Below are positions 12,341 to 20,644 of a stretch of DNA of 64,000 nucleotides, piece by piece. The position numbers were made by a program, and so were the translations under genes. Within the stretch, counting starts at the first letter, position 1. Each line of letters begins with the position of its first letter. Below the pieces are notes generated by a model. It did not search any database, was not told the origin of the DNA, and saw nothing but the letters and a program-made list of their open reading frames with translations. Origin of the DNA: an uncultured Ruminococcus sp. (GTDB lineage Bacteria > Bacillota > Clostridia > Oscillospirales > Ruminococcaceae); assembly GCA_902762785.1 (NCBI GenBank), contig CACWPL010000013.1, positions 1 to 64,000 of the forward strand, read 5' to 3'.

Positions 12341-14542
12341 TTAAACGGGGAGCTGGACGAGCTTTACAACGTTCTTGAGGATGTTCAGTGCATCGGTCGT
12401 GTCGATGTTGCCGTTGCGGTCGACATCGGCGTTCTTTCTGCCCTGGTCGGACAGCGACGCGCTGCCAAGGATGCTCTTGTTGATCATGATGACATCCATG
12501 ATGTCCACATCACCGTCAACGTCCACATCGCCGTAAACAACGTTCCCAGGCTCGGTAGGCGTGGAGGGCACCGTGGTCGTGGTCACGGTCGTGGTCGTGG
12601 TCGCAGCAGTCGTCGCAGCGGTGGTGGGCTGGGTCTGTACTGCGGAGGTCTTGAGGATCGCGCTCTCAACCGTGCAGGTGGTCGGCCAATATACGCGGAT
12701 CTCGACGCTGTTCTGACCGGCCGGGATCGGGTACTCGAGCGTGAAGGTGCCGCCGCTCGGGGTGACCGACCATACCTCCGGGTTCCAGCCGCCGGGCGGG
12801 TTGAAGGCGCCGTTGGCATTGGTATCGTTGGAGTTGGTCTTGAAGGTGACGATCAGCTTCTCGCCGCCGTAGGTGTTGAAGGACCAGTAGGTCTTGCCCT
12901 CATCATCGGTCATCTCGAAGTAGTCGGACTTGGTCTCACCGGGCGTGATGGGACCGGTAGTCACCATGGTGGTATACACCGGCTCAGGGGTGGTCTGCGC
13001 CTCGGTCGGATCGGGATCTACGACCGTGGAGCCGTCGCCGAAGGTGTAGGGATACTTGATCTCGGAGGCAGCGGATACGATGTTCTTGGCGCCCGTATCA
13101 GAGCCGCCAAAGAGGTTCGCCAGACCGGCGCAGGCCAGCGCGAAGCAGCCGTTGTAGTCGAGCGCGCCCTCGGTGTACTGGTACTTATCAGAATGATCCT
13201 CATAGTTGCCGCTCGCGTCGATACCGCCGACCAGGCAGCCGTAGAGGGTGTACTTCGCCTCGGGGTTGCCGGACAGGTCGCCGAGGTTCGCAGCACGATG
13301 GTGGATGTGGGTCGGCCACTTATCGCCATAGCCGATCAGGAAGCTGTAGCCCAGCGGGTTCGCGCCGAGGATGTAGTCCATCTGCCACTTCGAGCCGGTC
13401 GCATAGGTGGAGTTCGCATCGCCGTCCGCGACTGCGAGCGCGGACATCTGGAGCGCGCAGTTGTAGCGGGCAGCGCCCCAGCCGTCGCCGTTGTAATTAC
13501 CGGCATTCACGCCGCCTTGGTTGCTGATCTCGAACTGGAGCTCGCTCTTGAACGCGTTGTCCTTGGTCTGCTTGTACATCATCGCGGCATAGCCCTGCCA
13601 TACCTTGTCCCAGCAGTAGCGGTAGTAGTCAGCGTCGCCGCCGTACTTGCCGCCGCTCGGGGTGAGGGACGGCTTGCTGCCCTCGCCGATGACATAGAGC
13701 CAAGCCTCGGCCAGTGCGACCTCATCCGAATTCATCGCGTCAAGGCTATAATAGGGCGCCGTACCCGCAGTCTCGTTGCCCCTATGATCCTTACCAAAGG
13801 CCAGCAGTGCCTTGGCATACTTCACGCACTTGGCAGCGAACGTCGGGTCGCTGCTCTTGAGCAGATACGCGGTGCCTGCGAGCGCAGAGGCCATCTCCGC
13901 GCAGATGGCGGTATTGTTTTTGCTGGCCGTCAGCCAGTAGGTCGCGCGGTCATAGTGCTGATCCTCGGGCGGGGTCATCATGCTGTGATCCACACCGCCG
14001 TCCGCAACGACTGCACAGATGGTCGCAACGTTGCCGGAGGCATCGAGGAAGGTGGTCTTCATGAGATACTCGGCATTGCGCTTGCAGATCGCGTTGAGGT
14101 GATCGCGGCAGCCGGCCTTGGCATATACGCCCGGGTTGAGGAACTCGGACATGGCCAGAGAGCTCATGCCGAAGCCCATGGTCAGGTTGAACTTGATGTG
14201 GTCGCCGGCATCGTGATAGCCGCCGCCGACATCGACCTTGCCGTCACCGTCAGGATCGACAAGGGACTTGTAAGCGCTGTCGAAGTTGGTCGCATTGGAC
14301 AGCAGCGCCTTCTCGTCCTCGACATGGCAGTCGCCGCGCCAGGTCAGCGGGCCCTCGCCAACGTCGGAGCCGCAGGCGTTCGCGTCGAAGAAATACAGCG
14401 ACAGCGCCAGTGCCTCGTAGTAATCATTGTCAGCCGCCCCGGCCGGGACAGAGACAGGTGCGATCGCAGCGGACGAGGCCAGCAGTGCAGTGCTGACAAG
14501 GCCGGAGAGCAGTCGCTTTCCGATGGACATTTTGTGTTTCAT
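12341..14542 (-). CDS. Secreted GH9 cellulase with carbohydrate-binding module and dockerin
   Basis: The 733-residue enzyme has a signal peptide (residues 1-36), a GH9 catalytic module (about 38-515), a beta-sandwich module resembling a carbohydrate-binding module (about 555-650), a Thr-rich linker and a C-terminal dockerin (about 669-733). GH9 features include GGGYHDAGDHIKF with the catalytic Asp pair, HIHHRA, and TEGALDYNG holding the proton-donor Glu. The dockerin has two calcium-binding repeats, GDVDVDGDVDIMD and ADVDRNGNIDTTD, which would dock the enzyme onto a cohesin scaffold. The start is ATG 14542 behind a GGAGG site; an in-frame start at 14692 has no signal peptide directly after it. 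No scaffoldin gene is in the window. The CBM family is unassigned. Confidence 0.95.
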   Translation of the reverse strand: MKHKMSIGKRLLSGLVSTALLASSAAIAPVSVPAGAADNDYYEALALSLYFFDANACGSDVGEGPLTWRGDCHVEDEKALLSNATNFDSAYKSLVDPDGDGKVDVGGGYHDAGDHIKFNLTMGFGMSSLAMSEFLNPGVYAKAGCRDHLNAICKRNAEYLMKTTFLDASGNVATICAVVADGGVDHSMMTPPEDQHYDRATYWLTASKNNTAICAEMASALAGTAYLLKSSDPTFAAKCVKYAKALLAFGKDHRGNETAGTAPYYSLDAMNSDEVALAEAWLYVIGEGSKPSLTPSGGKYGGDADYYRYCWDKVWQGYAAMMYKQTKDNAFKSELQFEISNQGGVNAGNYNGDGWGAARYNCALQMSALAVADGDANSTYATGSKWQMDYILGANPLGYSFLIGYGDKWPTHIHHRAANLGDLSGNPEAKYTLYGCLVGGIDASGNYEDHSDKYQYTEGALDYNGCFALACAGLANLFGGSDTGAKNIVSAASEIKYPYTFGDGSTVVDPDPTEAQTTPEPVYTTMVTTGPITPGETKSDYFEMTDDEGKTYWSFNTYGGEKLIVTFKTNSNDTNANGAFNPPGGWNPEVWSVTPSGGTFTLEYPIPAGQNSVEIRVYWPTTCTVESAILKTSAVQTQPTTAATTAATTTTTVTTTTVPSTPTEPGNVVYGDVDVDGDVDIMDVIMINKSILGSASLSDQGRKNADVDRNGNIDTTDALNILKNVVKLVQLPV

Positions 14543-14748
14543 CTTGAACACTTCCTCCTTTATAATAGTAAAATGGTAAACGGAACAGGCGCGCCCTCTG
14601 CCGCGTTTCCGGCATCCGGAACACCCGCTATACATACGCCTGTTACGCAGAGACAGGCGAAACGTATCATGCATCATTCCCCTCTGCGGCACCCTGCCGC
14701 AGATCTTCGGTCATACCGCTATCACAAAACATTCACATATACAGTTTT
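14543..14748 (-). promoter_or_regulatory. Structured 5' leader of the GH9 cellulase
   Basis: The promoter at 14749-14777 implies a leader of about 200 bases. It contains a perfect 9-bp hairpin with a 3-base loop (14683-14703), a 5-bp repeat (CCTGT/ACAGG, 14639-14657) and a 6-bp palindrome (TTCCGG/CCGGAA, 14607-14621) near the start codon. No known riboswitch class was recognised. Confidence 0.5.
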
Positions 14749-14777
14749 AGTATACCATATTTTTTAAGATAAATCAA
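14749..14777 (-). promoter_or_regulatory. Promoter of the GH9 cellulase
   Basis: On the minus strand TTGATT (14772-14777) and TATACT (14749-14754) are separated by 17 bases. Confidence 0.85.
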
Positions 14778-14858
14778 CAGTGATCTTGGCAGTTTTCACA
14801 ATTTTAGCGTTTTTGACAAATATCGTTTTCGGCATCGCCCTCCATCTGTGCAGAATGG

Positions 14859-14894
14859 AAAAAGCCGTAGAGAACGGCGATTCCCTGCGGCTTT
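14859..14894 (-). terminator. Terminator of lrgAB
   Basis: A 7-bp outer stem (AAAGCCG with CGGCTTT) and a 5-bp inner stem are followed on the minus strand by a short T run, 75 bases after the lrgB stop codon. Confidence 0.75.
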
Positions 14895-14968
14895 GGGAGC
14901 TTGTGACATTGTTGCATATCTTTTATTGCATATCTTGTTATCGAGGATATTATTTGCGATACTTGTCC

Positions 14969-15661
14969 TCACAGCAGATGCGCGAACACCATCGCCCCCG
15001 CCACGGTCAGGATGCCCGAGAGGACGATCGAGAGGCTGCTCATCGCCCCCTCGACCTCGCCCAGCTCCATGGCCTTGGCTGTGCCGATGGCGTGCGAGGC
15101 GCTGCCGAGCGCGATGCCCCGGGCGATGGGCTCACGGATGGCGAAGAGCCGCAGGACAGCCTCCCCGATGATGTTCCCGAAGATGCCCGTGATGATGATG
15201 ACGGCCGCTGTGATGGCCGCATAGCCGCCGAGCTCCTCGGAGACGCCCATGCCGATCGCGGTGGTGATGGATTTCGGGAGGAAGGTGACGTATTCCTCAT
15301 GCGTGAAGCGGAACACGAGCGCGAGCACCGCGATGCACACCAGGCTCGACAGCACGCCCGTCGCGATGCCGATGCCGATGGCGAGCGCGTTCTGCCGGAG
15401 GAGATGCACCTGCTTGTAGAGCGGGATCGCCAGCGCGACGGTCGCGGGGGTGAGGAGATAGCTGATGTACTTGGCGCCCTCGTTGTAGGCGGGGTAGTCG
15501 AGGCCGGTCACACCGAGGAACGCGATCACCAGCACGACCGCCACGAGCAGCGGGTTAAACACCGCGAGCCCCGTCTTGCTCCGCAGCAGCACGCCGATGC
15601 CATAGGCGCCGAGACTCAGTGCGGCGCCGAAAAACACCGATGTCTCCATGAATCCCATCAT
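14969..15661 (-). CDS. lrgB: LrgB/CidB family membrane protein
   Basis: The 230-residue protein is almost entirely hydrophobic and carries the LrgB core (PKSITTAIGMGVSEELGG and GIALGSASHAIGTAKA). LrgB acts with the holin-like LrgA in control of murein hydrolase activity and lysis; in several Firmicutes the pair is also linked to pyruvate uptake. The start at 15661 (MMGFMETS) overlaps the lrgA stop in an ATGA arrangement and has GGAGGG 8 bases upstream. A longer frame to 15787 is only lrgA sequence read out of phase. Confidence 0.95.
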   Translation of the reverse strand: MMGFMETSVFFGAALSLGAYGIGVLLRSKTGLAVFNPLLVAVVLVIAFLGVTGLDYPAYNEGAKYISYLLTPATVALAIPLYKQVHLLRQNALAIGIGIATGVLSSLVCIAVLALVFRFTHEEYVTFLPKSITTAIGMGVSEELGGYAAITAAVIIITGIFGNIIGEAVLRLFAIREPIARGIALGSASHAIGTAKAMELGEVEGAMSSLSIVLSGILTVAGAMVFAHLL

Positions 15662-16017
15662 GACTTCTTCCCTCCTGTCCTGCGGATGACGGCCTGTGTG
15701 GCACGTCCGGCGGCGGCCATGACGACCACGGTCGAGACGGCCATGGCCAAGAGATACACCACCGCGCGGCTGCGCAGGATGTCCCACGACTCGACCAGTC
15801 CCACCGCCGCCGGGATGAACATGATCGGCATGATCTCGATCAGGAAGCTCCCCGCCTTGTCCACGCTCTCGAGCTTGACGATCCCCAGCATCAGCGCCGC
15901 GAACAGCAGCACGATGCCATAGATGCTCGCCGGGATGGGCAGCGGCACGATGGCATGGATCCCCTCGCCGATCAGCGAGAAGAGCAGGATGATCCCGAAT
16001 TGCTTTAGATATGTCAT
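15658..16017 (-). CDS. lrgA: LrgA/CidA family holin-like protein
   Basis: The 119-residue protein has four hydrophobic segments and the LrgA signature VPLPIPASIYGIVLLFAAL. It is the first gene of the lrgAB pair and would form the holin-like membrane partner of LrgB. ATG 16017 follows GGAGG at 6-base spacing. No convincing minus-strand promoter was found, but a perfect inverted repeat (AGGGGC/GCCCCT, 16036-16049) sits in the short leader and might be an operator. Confidence 0.93.
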   Translation of the reverse strand: MTYLKQFGIILLFSLIGEGIHAIVPLPIPASIYGIVLLFAALMLGIVKLESVDKAGSFLIEIMPIMFIPAAVGLVESWDILRSRAVVYLLAMAVSTVVVMAAAGRATQAVIRRTGGKKS

Positions 16018-16035
16018 GAACTTACCTCCGTTCCA

Positions 16036-16049
16036 AGGGGCGTGCCCCT
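16036..16049. repeat. Short palindrome upstream of lrgA
   Basis: AGGGGC-GT-GCCCCT is a perfect inverted repeat about 20 bases before the lrgA start. It has the size of a dimeric regulator site or a small RNA hairpin; no regulator is encoded nearby. Confidence 0.4.
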
Positions 16050-16101
16050 GACTTATGGCTGCGCGGTGGCCCTGATACGACACATTCACCGTCTGCCCCT
16101 C

Positions 16102-16130
16102 TTGACGATCGGCGTTTTGCCGTGTATACT
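16102..16130 (+). promoter_or_regulatory. Promoter of the DEDDh exonuclease gene
   Basis: TTGACG (16102-16107) and TATACT (16125-16130) are 17 bases apart. The -35 region CTTGACGATCGG and the following CGTTTTG are shared with the parC promoter at 17706. Confidence 0.9.
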
Positions 16131-16182
16131 TTGGATAGAGCCTGCCGAGGGGCAGGGCATCGTCATTATCAGGAGGATCATC

Positions 16183-16749
16183 ATGACGCAGACCAGACCG
16201 CACAAGGGCAGACACCTTCGCACGCTGCCGACGAGCTATGTCGTCATCGACATCGAGACCACGGGGCTGCGCCCCGAGGACAGCGAGATCATCGAGATCG
16301 CCGCGCTCCGCGTGGAGGACGGCATCCCGACGGAGCGCTTCTCCACCCTCGTCCGCCCCACCTGCCGCATCACGCCCTTCATCACCGGCCTGACCGGCAT
16401 CGACGATGCCATGGTGCAGGACGCGCCGGGCATCACCGAGGCGATCGCAGGGTTTGCGGCGTTCGTGGGCGATTCGGTGCTGATGGGGTACAATGTCGGG
16501 TTCGACATCGGATTTTTATATGACGCGATGGAGCGCGCGCTCGAGATGCCGCTGTCGAACGACTATGTCGACGTCCTCCGTCTCGCCCGCAAGGCGCTGC
16601 CGCAGCTCGAGAATCGCCGTCAGACGACCGTCGCTGCGTATTACGGCGTCTCCCCAGACGGGGCACACCGGGCGCTGCGGGACTGCCAGATCTGCCACGC
16701 CGTCTATCAGCATCTGTGCCGGGAGCCGAAGATCGCCGCGAAGGCGTGA
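16183..16749 (+). CDS. DEDDh 3'-5' exonuclease (DNA polymerase III epsilon-like)
   Basis: The 188-residue protein is an exonuclease-domain protein of the DnaQ type. The three DEDDh motifs are visible: VVIDIETTG (Exo I, residues about 20-28), NVGFDIGF (Exo II) and HRALRDC (Exo III). Such stand-alone domains proofread or trim DNA or RNA; the substrate cannot be told here. ATG 16183 follows AGGAGG and lies downstream of a clear promoter, so the longer frame from 16042 is not used. It is monocistronic, ending in a hairpin shared with the convergent lipoprotein gene. Confidence 0.92.
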   Translation: MTQTRPHKGRHLRTLPTSYVVIDIETTGLRPEDSEIIEIAALRVEDGIPTERFSTLVRPTCRITPFITGLTGIDDAMVQDAPGITEAIAGFAAFVGDSVLMGYNVGFDIGFLYDAMERALEMPLSNDYVDVLRLARKALPQLENRRQTTVAAYYGVSPDGAHRALRDCQICHAVYQHLCREPKIAAKA

Positions 16750-16762
16750 CGTGTCACTGGAA

Positions 16763-16788
16763 AGCGCCCCTCATCGGAGAGGGGCGCT
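16763..16788. terminator. Bidirectional hairpin between exonuclease and lipoprotein genes
   Basis: A perfect 10-bp GC-rich stem (AGCGCCCCTC/GAGGGGCGCT, 6-base loop) lies between two convergent genes. T-tracts are weak on both sides. Confidence 0.75.
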
Positions 16789-16793
16789 CGCGT

Positions 16794-17552
16794 TCACTGG
16801 ACGCCGGCGCTGTATCCCGTGATCTCGACCTCGTAGGGGAGCGGGACATTGAGGATGTGGATGGCCATGACGTTCGCGGCCTGCTCATCGAGGTCGCTGC
16901 TGATGGCGATGCGGCCGTCGGTCTTCTCGATCGCGACGGTGGAGGAGCTGAACAGCTCCCCGTTGTACCAGACGGTCAGGGACGTCCCCTTCTCGGCCAT
17001 GTCGCCGGTGACGCGCCGCAGGGTGTTCGCGCCCTTCGTGCTGAACTTGACGAAGATCGTGTAGGTGTTGCCCTTGCTGCTGCCGACGGCGTTGACATAG
17101 GCGTCCTCGATCTCCGCGTTCGTCAGGAACGGCTCGGCAGAGGCGCTCTTCCCCTCGCGGAACTCCAGCAGATCCTGGTCGGCCGCAGTCAGCACGAACT
17201 GCTCGATCCAGGAACGGCTCGCATCGACCTCGAGCGTGACGGTGCGCGCCTCGGCGTCGATGACGGCGCGGCAATCCCGGGCAGGGTCGTCCTTCTGGGC
17301 ACGGCGCACCATGATGTCGCCGATCTCCGCAAGTCCCTCCTCCGTGATCTCCTCGTCGAGGGCAGTGAAGGTGATCGAGCCGCTGTAGGCCTTCTCGGTC
17401 GGGGCGGTCGCCTCGGTCGCTGCCGTCGTGGCGACGGGCTGGGGCGCTGTGGAGACGGGCAGTGTGCTGCCGGGCATGGTCATCGGGGCGCCGCCGCAGC
17501 CGGTCAACAGAGCGAGCAGGAGCGCGGCAGCCGCTATGATCCTTCGATCCAT
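16794..17552 (-). CDS. Lipoprotein with a SecD P1-head-like domain
   Basis: The 252-residue protein has a lipobox (LALLTGC, residues about 12-18), a Thr/Ala-rich linker and a globular domain. The stretch FREGKSASAEPFLTNAEIEDA and the later FVKFSTKGANTLRRVT and GRIAISSD resemble the P1 head subdomain of SecD, the periplasmic loop that handles translocated protein. There are no SecD transmembrane helices, so it is a surface lipoprotein borrowing that fold, not SecD itself. ATG 17552 follows AAGGAGG. It is transcribed alone from the promoter at 17617-17645. Function unknown. Confidence 0.7.
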   Translation of the reverse strand: MDRRIIAAAALLLALLTGCGGAPMTMPGSTLPVSTAPQPVATTAATEATAPTEKAYSGSITFTALDEEITEEGLAEIGDIMVRRAQKDDPARDCRAVIDAEARTVTLEVDASRSWIEQFVLTAADQDLLEFREGKSASAEPFLTNAEIEDAYVNAVGSSKGNTYTIFVKFSTKGANTLRRVTGDMAEKGTSLTVWYNGELFSSSTVAIEKTDGRIAISSDLDEQAANVMAIHILNVPLPYEVEITGYSAGVQ

Positions 17553-17616
17553 GGTGATCCTCCTTGTGTTTTCAAACATCGTCCCTGCCGCATGTCTCGA
17601 CAGGATACTACATTAT

Positions 17617-17645
17617 AGTATACCACATCCGTCCGCGATCGTCAA
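17617..17645 (-). promoter_or_regulatory. Promoter of the SecD-head-like lipoprotein
   Basis: On the minus strand TTGACG (17640-17645) and TATACT (17617-17622) are 17 bases apart. It diverges from the parC promoter, and the two share the 11-mer CTTGACGATCG around the -35 box. Confidence 0.9.
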
Positions 17646-17706
17646 GTCACCGTGTTCCAAATGTGCGCGATCCTGCCATTTTTCAAGATCTGTCTCATCT
17701 TTGTGC

Positions 17707-17735
17707 TTGACGATCGGGGCGTTTTGTGCTATGAT
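17707..17735 (+). promoter_or_regulatory. Promoter of parC
   Basis: TTGACG (17707-17712) and TATGAT (17730-17735) are 17 bases apart. Confidence 0.88.
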
Positions 17736-17785
17736 AGATAGGTACGTTCCAAACTGCCGACCAAATATAGGAAAGGGGAAGCCGA

Positions 17786-20023
17786 ATGGCAAAACGCAAA
17801 GAACCGAAACGGCCCAAGGCCGCGCCCCTGCTCGATGCCTGGTTCGAGGGAGCCGGCACCACGCAGGAGGAGACCATCACCGATACCCTCGAGAAGAACT
17901 ATCTTCCCTATGCCATGTCCGTCATCATCTCCCGCGCCCTGCCGGAGATCGACGGCTTCAAGCCCTCTCACCGCAAGCTGCTGTACACGATGTACAAGAT
18001 GGGGCTCCTGACCGGCCCCCGCACCAAGTCGGCCAATGTCGTCGGCCAGACCATGCGGCTCAACCCCCACGGCGACCAGGCCATCTATGAGACCATGGTC
18101 CGCCTCACCCGTGCCAACGAGTGCCTGCTGCATCCCTACGTCGATTCCAAGGGCAACTTCGGCAAGCACTTCTCCCGCGACATGTCCTTCGCTGCCTCGC
18201 GATACACCGAGGTCAAGCTCGCGCCCATCTGCGAGACCCTCTTCTCGGAGATCGACAAGGAGACCGTCGACTTCATCCCCAACTACGACAACACCATGAA
18301 GGAGCCTGCCCTCCTCCCGGCGACGTTCCCGTCCATCCTCGTCAATGCGAACATGGGCATCGCTGTGTCGATGGCGAGCAACATCTGCCCCTTCAACCTC
18401 GGCGAGCTCTGCGAGACCGTCATCGGCCTGATGAAGGACCCCGCCTACGACCTCCTCAAGACCCTCAAGGGCCCGGACTTCCCCAGCGGCGGCTATCTCC
18501 TCTTCGATGAGGAGGAGCTGCGCAAGGTCTACAGCACCGGCCGCGGCTCGCTGCGCGTGCGGGCAAAGTGGAGCTTCGACAAAGCCGCCGGCTGCATCGA
18601 GGTCACGGAGATCCCGTATACGACGACCGTCGAGCAGATCAAGGAGAAGATCGACGAGCTCATCAAGGCCGGCAAGCTCCGCGAGGTCAACACCTGCCGC
18701 GACGAGACCGACCTGAACGGTCTGCGCATGGCCATCGAGGTCAAGCGTAACACCGACGCGGACAAGCTCATGCAGAAGCTCTACCGCCTCACCCCGCTCC
18801 AGGACAATTTCGCCTGCAATTTCAACATCCTGATCGGCAACACGCCCCGCGTCATGGGCGTGCGGGAGATCCTGGAGGAGTGGCTCGCGTTCCGTGAGGA
18901 GTGCGTGCGGCGGCGGCTCTTCTTCGACCTCTCCAAGATGCGTGACCGTCTGCACCTGCTCGAGGGCCTCAAGCTCATCCTCCTCGACATCGACAAGGCC
19001 ATCGCCATCATCCGTGCGACCGCAGAGGAGGCACTGGTCGTCAAGAACCTCATGGACGGCTTCGGCATCGACGAGATCCAGGCCGAGTACGTCGCCGAGA
19101 TCCGTCTGCGCCATCTCAACCGGGAGTACATCCTCAAGAAGATCGCCGACGTGGACGACCTGCGCGCACAGATCGACGACATCGAGGCGACCCTTGCCGA
19201 CCCCAAGCGCATCCAGAAGCTGATCGCGTCCGAGCTGCGCGCCACGGCCAAGAAGTACGGCCAGCCGCGCAAGACCATGTTCCTCCACCCGGACGACGAG
19301 CCGGAGGTCCCGATCGAGGACGATACGCCGGACTATCCCGTCCACCTCTTCCTTTCCAAGGAGGGCTATTTCAAGAAGATCACCCCGCAGTCGCTGCGCA
19401 TGAGCGGCGAGCAGAAGGTCAAGGAGGGCGACTGCATCGTCCTCGCGCAGGAGGCCACCAACAAGACAGAGCTGCTGTTCTTCACGGACAAGGCGCAGGT
19501 CTACAAGGTGCGTGCCTCGGCGTTCGACGACTGCAAGGCCTCGCTCCTCGGTGACTACATCCCCGTCAAGCTCGGCTTCGATGAGGAGGAGCGCGTCACC
19601 GGCATGATCGCCACGACCGACTATTCCGGCCAGGTGCTCTTCGTCTACGAGAACGGCAAGGCAGCCAAGCTCCCGCTCTCGGCCTACGCCACCAAGACCA
19701 ACCGCAAGCGTCTGACCGGCGCCTACTCCGACAAGTGCCCGCTCGCCAAGCTGCTCTTCCTCACGGAGGACGTGCCGCTGCTCGTGCGCTCGTCCGGCAA
19801 CCGCGCCATCCTGACGGACACCTCCCAGATCCCGGAGAAGGCCACGCGCTCCACGCAGGGCGTCAATGTCATGACCCTGAAAAAGGACCAAGTCGTCGTC
19901 ACTGCGGAGATCGTCCGGGGCGAGCGGCTCGCACAGGTCGAGACGTATCGCGTCAAGACCCTCCCCGCCGCCGGCAAGCTCGCCAAGGGCCTCGAGGAGG
20001 CCGACCAGCTCCCGCTGGTGTGA
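17786..20023 (+). CDS. parC: DNA topoisomerase IV subunit A
   Basis: The 745-residue protein is a type IIA topoisomerase A subunit that cuts and rejoins the gate DNA segment. The N-terminal block ITDTLEKNYLPYAMSVIISR, the quinolone-pocket helix region (about 85-112) and the active site SRYTEVKL with catalytic Tyr140 are visible. The GyrA box (QRRGGKG) is absent from the C-terminal propeller, which favours topoisomerase IV over gyrase. Start 17786 follows AAAGGGGAAG. No parE gene is adjacent, unlike the usual parE-parC pair, so the ATPase partner must be encoded elsewhere. Confidence 0.9.
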   Translation: MAKRKEPKRPKAAPLLDAWFEGAGTTQEETITDTLEKNYLPYAMSVIISRALPEIDGFKPSHRKLLYTMYKMGLLTGPRTKSANVVGQTMRLNPHGDQAIYETMVRLTRANECLLHPYVDSKGNFGKHFSRDMSFAASRYTEVKLAPICETLFSEIDKETVDFIPNYDNTMKEPALLPATFPSILVNANMGIAVSMASNICPFNLGELCETVIGLMKDPAYDLLKTLKGPDFPSGGYLLFDEEELRKVYSTGRGSLRVRAKWSFDKAAGCIEVTEIPYTTTVEQIKEKIDELIKAGKLREVNTCRDETDLNGLRMAIEVKRNTDADKLMQKLYRLTPLQDNFACNFNILIGNTPRVMGVREILEEWLAFREECVRRRLFFDLSKMRDRLHLLEGLKLILLDIDKAIAIIRATAEEALVVKNLMDGFGIDEIQAEYVAEIRLRHLNREYILKKIADVDDLRAQIDDIEATLADPKRIQKLIASELRATAKKYGQPRKTMFLHPDDEPEVPIEDDTPDYPVHLFLSKEGYFKKITPQSLRMSGEQKVKEGDCIVLAQEATNKTELLFFTDKAQVYKVRASAFDDCKASLLGDYIPVKLGFDEEERVTGMIATTDYSGQVLFVYENGKAAKLPLSAYATKTNRKRLTGAYSDKCPLAKLLFLTEDVPLLVRSSGNRAILTDTSQIPEKATRSTQGVNVMTLKKDQVVVTAEIVRGERLAQVETYRVKTLPAAGKLAKGLEEADQLPLV

Positions 20024-20042
20024 ACATCGTCATAGGAAATAC

Positions 20043-20084
20043 AGCACGCCCCCTTTCGTCGGAAAGGGGGCGTGCTCCGTTTTT
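20043..20084 (+). terminator. Terminator of parC
   Basis: A perfect 15-bp stem (20043-20057 with 20062-20076, 4-base loop) is followed closely by five Ts. Confidence 0.95.
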
Positions 20085-20090
20085 GTGCCG

Positions 20091-20210
20091 TCATTGAGAG
20101 AGCAACGGCAGGATGATGAATCCCGCGAGCATCGCGAAGCACATCACGAGGATAAAGATCCGCACGGCCATGCTCTTCTTCGGCTTCTGCGGCGGTAGAT
20201 CCTTTGGCAT
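20091..20210 (-). CDS. Small single-pass membrane protein (39 residues)
   Basis: This short frame encodes MPKDLPPQKPKKSMAVRIFI followed by a hydrophobic stretch and ending LPLLSQ. It has a Pro/Lys-rich cytoplasmic tail and one membrane helix (about residues 16-36). An AGAGGTG ribosome-binding site lies 6 bases before ATG 20210. It sits 29 bases after the preceding gene and is the last member of the operon that begins with the HSP90-like gene. Small membrane proteins of this size are common in Firmicutes; its function is unknown. Confidence 0.7.
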   Translation of the reverse strand: MPKDLPPQKPKKSMAVRIFILVMCFAMLAGFIILPLLSQ

Positions 20211-20239
20211 GAGCTCACCTCTTTTCTAGGGATGCAGAG

Positions 20240-20644
20240 TCAGTTGACGATCACCTGGATCGGGGCGATGGTCTCTGTCACGGTCTGTGTGGCAGGGGCT
20301 GCGGTCTCGGCCTCAGGCAGGGAGACGTCGCCCTCCTCGGCGGGAACGGTCTCGAGCGGGGTGCCGTCCTCCGCGGTCTCAACAGGCGTGATCGGTTCGC
20401 TGCCCTCTACGGGTGCGCCCTCCCCGGTCTCGCCGGTGCCGACGGTGGTCTCCTGCGCGCGGAGATAGTCCCAGACACTGGTGGTCGCAGTCGTCATGAC
20501 GATCTGCGAGGCCTCGATCTTCCCGGCATTGCTCTCACGGCGGCGCTGGTTCACCTCGGAGATGTGGCGGAGCGTGTACAGGCCGTAGCCGAGGATGGCC
20601 ATGCAGATCAGGATCGCGACAGCCGCCCAGACGATACGCTTCAT
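20240..20644 (-). CDS. Single-pass membrane protein with an acidic Thr/Glu-rich extracytoplasmic tail
   Basis: The 134-residue protein has a basic start (MKRIVW), one membrane helix (about residues 5-25), a short charged stretch and a long low-complexity Glu/Thr/Pro/Ala-rich tail. No known domain was recognised. Its ATG at 20644 overlaps the stop codon of the 764-residue helical-repeat gene (ATGA), so it is translated with it. The position in the HSP90-like operon is the only functional clue. Confidence 0.7.
   Translation of the reverse strand: MKRIVWAAVAILICMAILGYGLYTLRHISEVNQRRRESNAGKIEASQIVMTTATTSVWDYLRAQETTVGTGETGEGAPVEGSEPITPVETAEDGTPLETVPAEEGDVSLPEAETAAPATQTVTETIAPIQVIVN

Noticed and set aside
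13193..14767. A 524-codon plus-strand frame opposite the GH9 gene
   Set aside because: It is antisense to a well-supported cellulase with signal peptide, catalytic motifs and dockerin, and crosses that gene's promoter.
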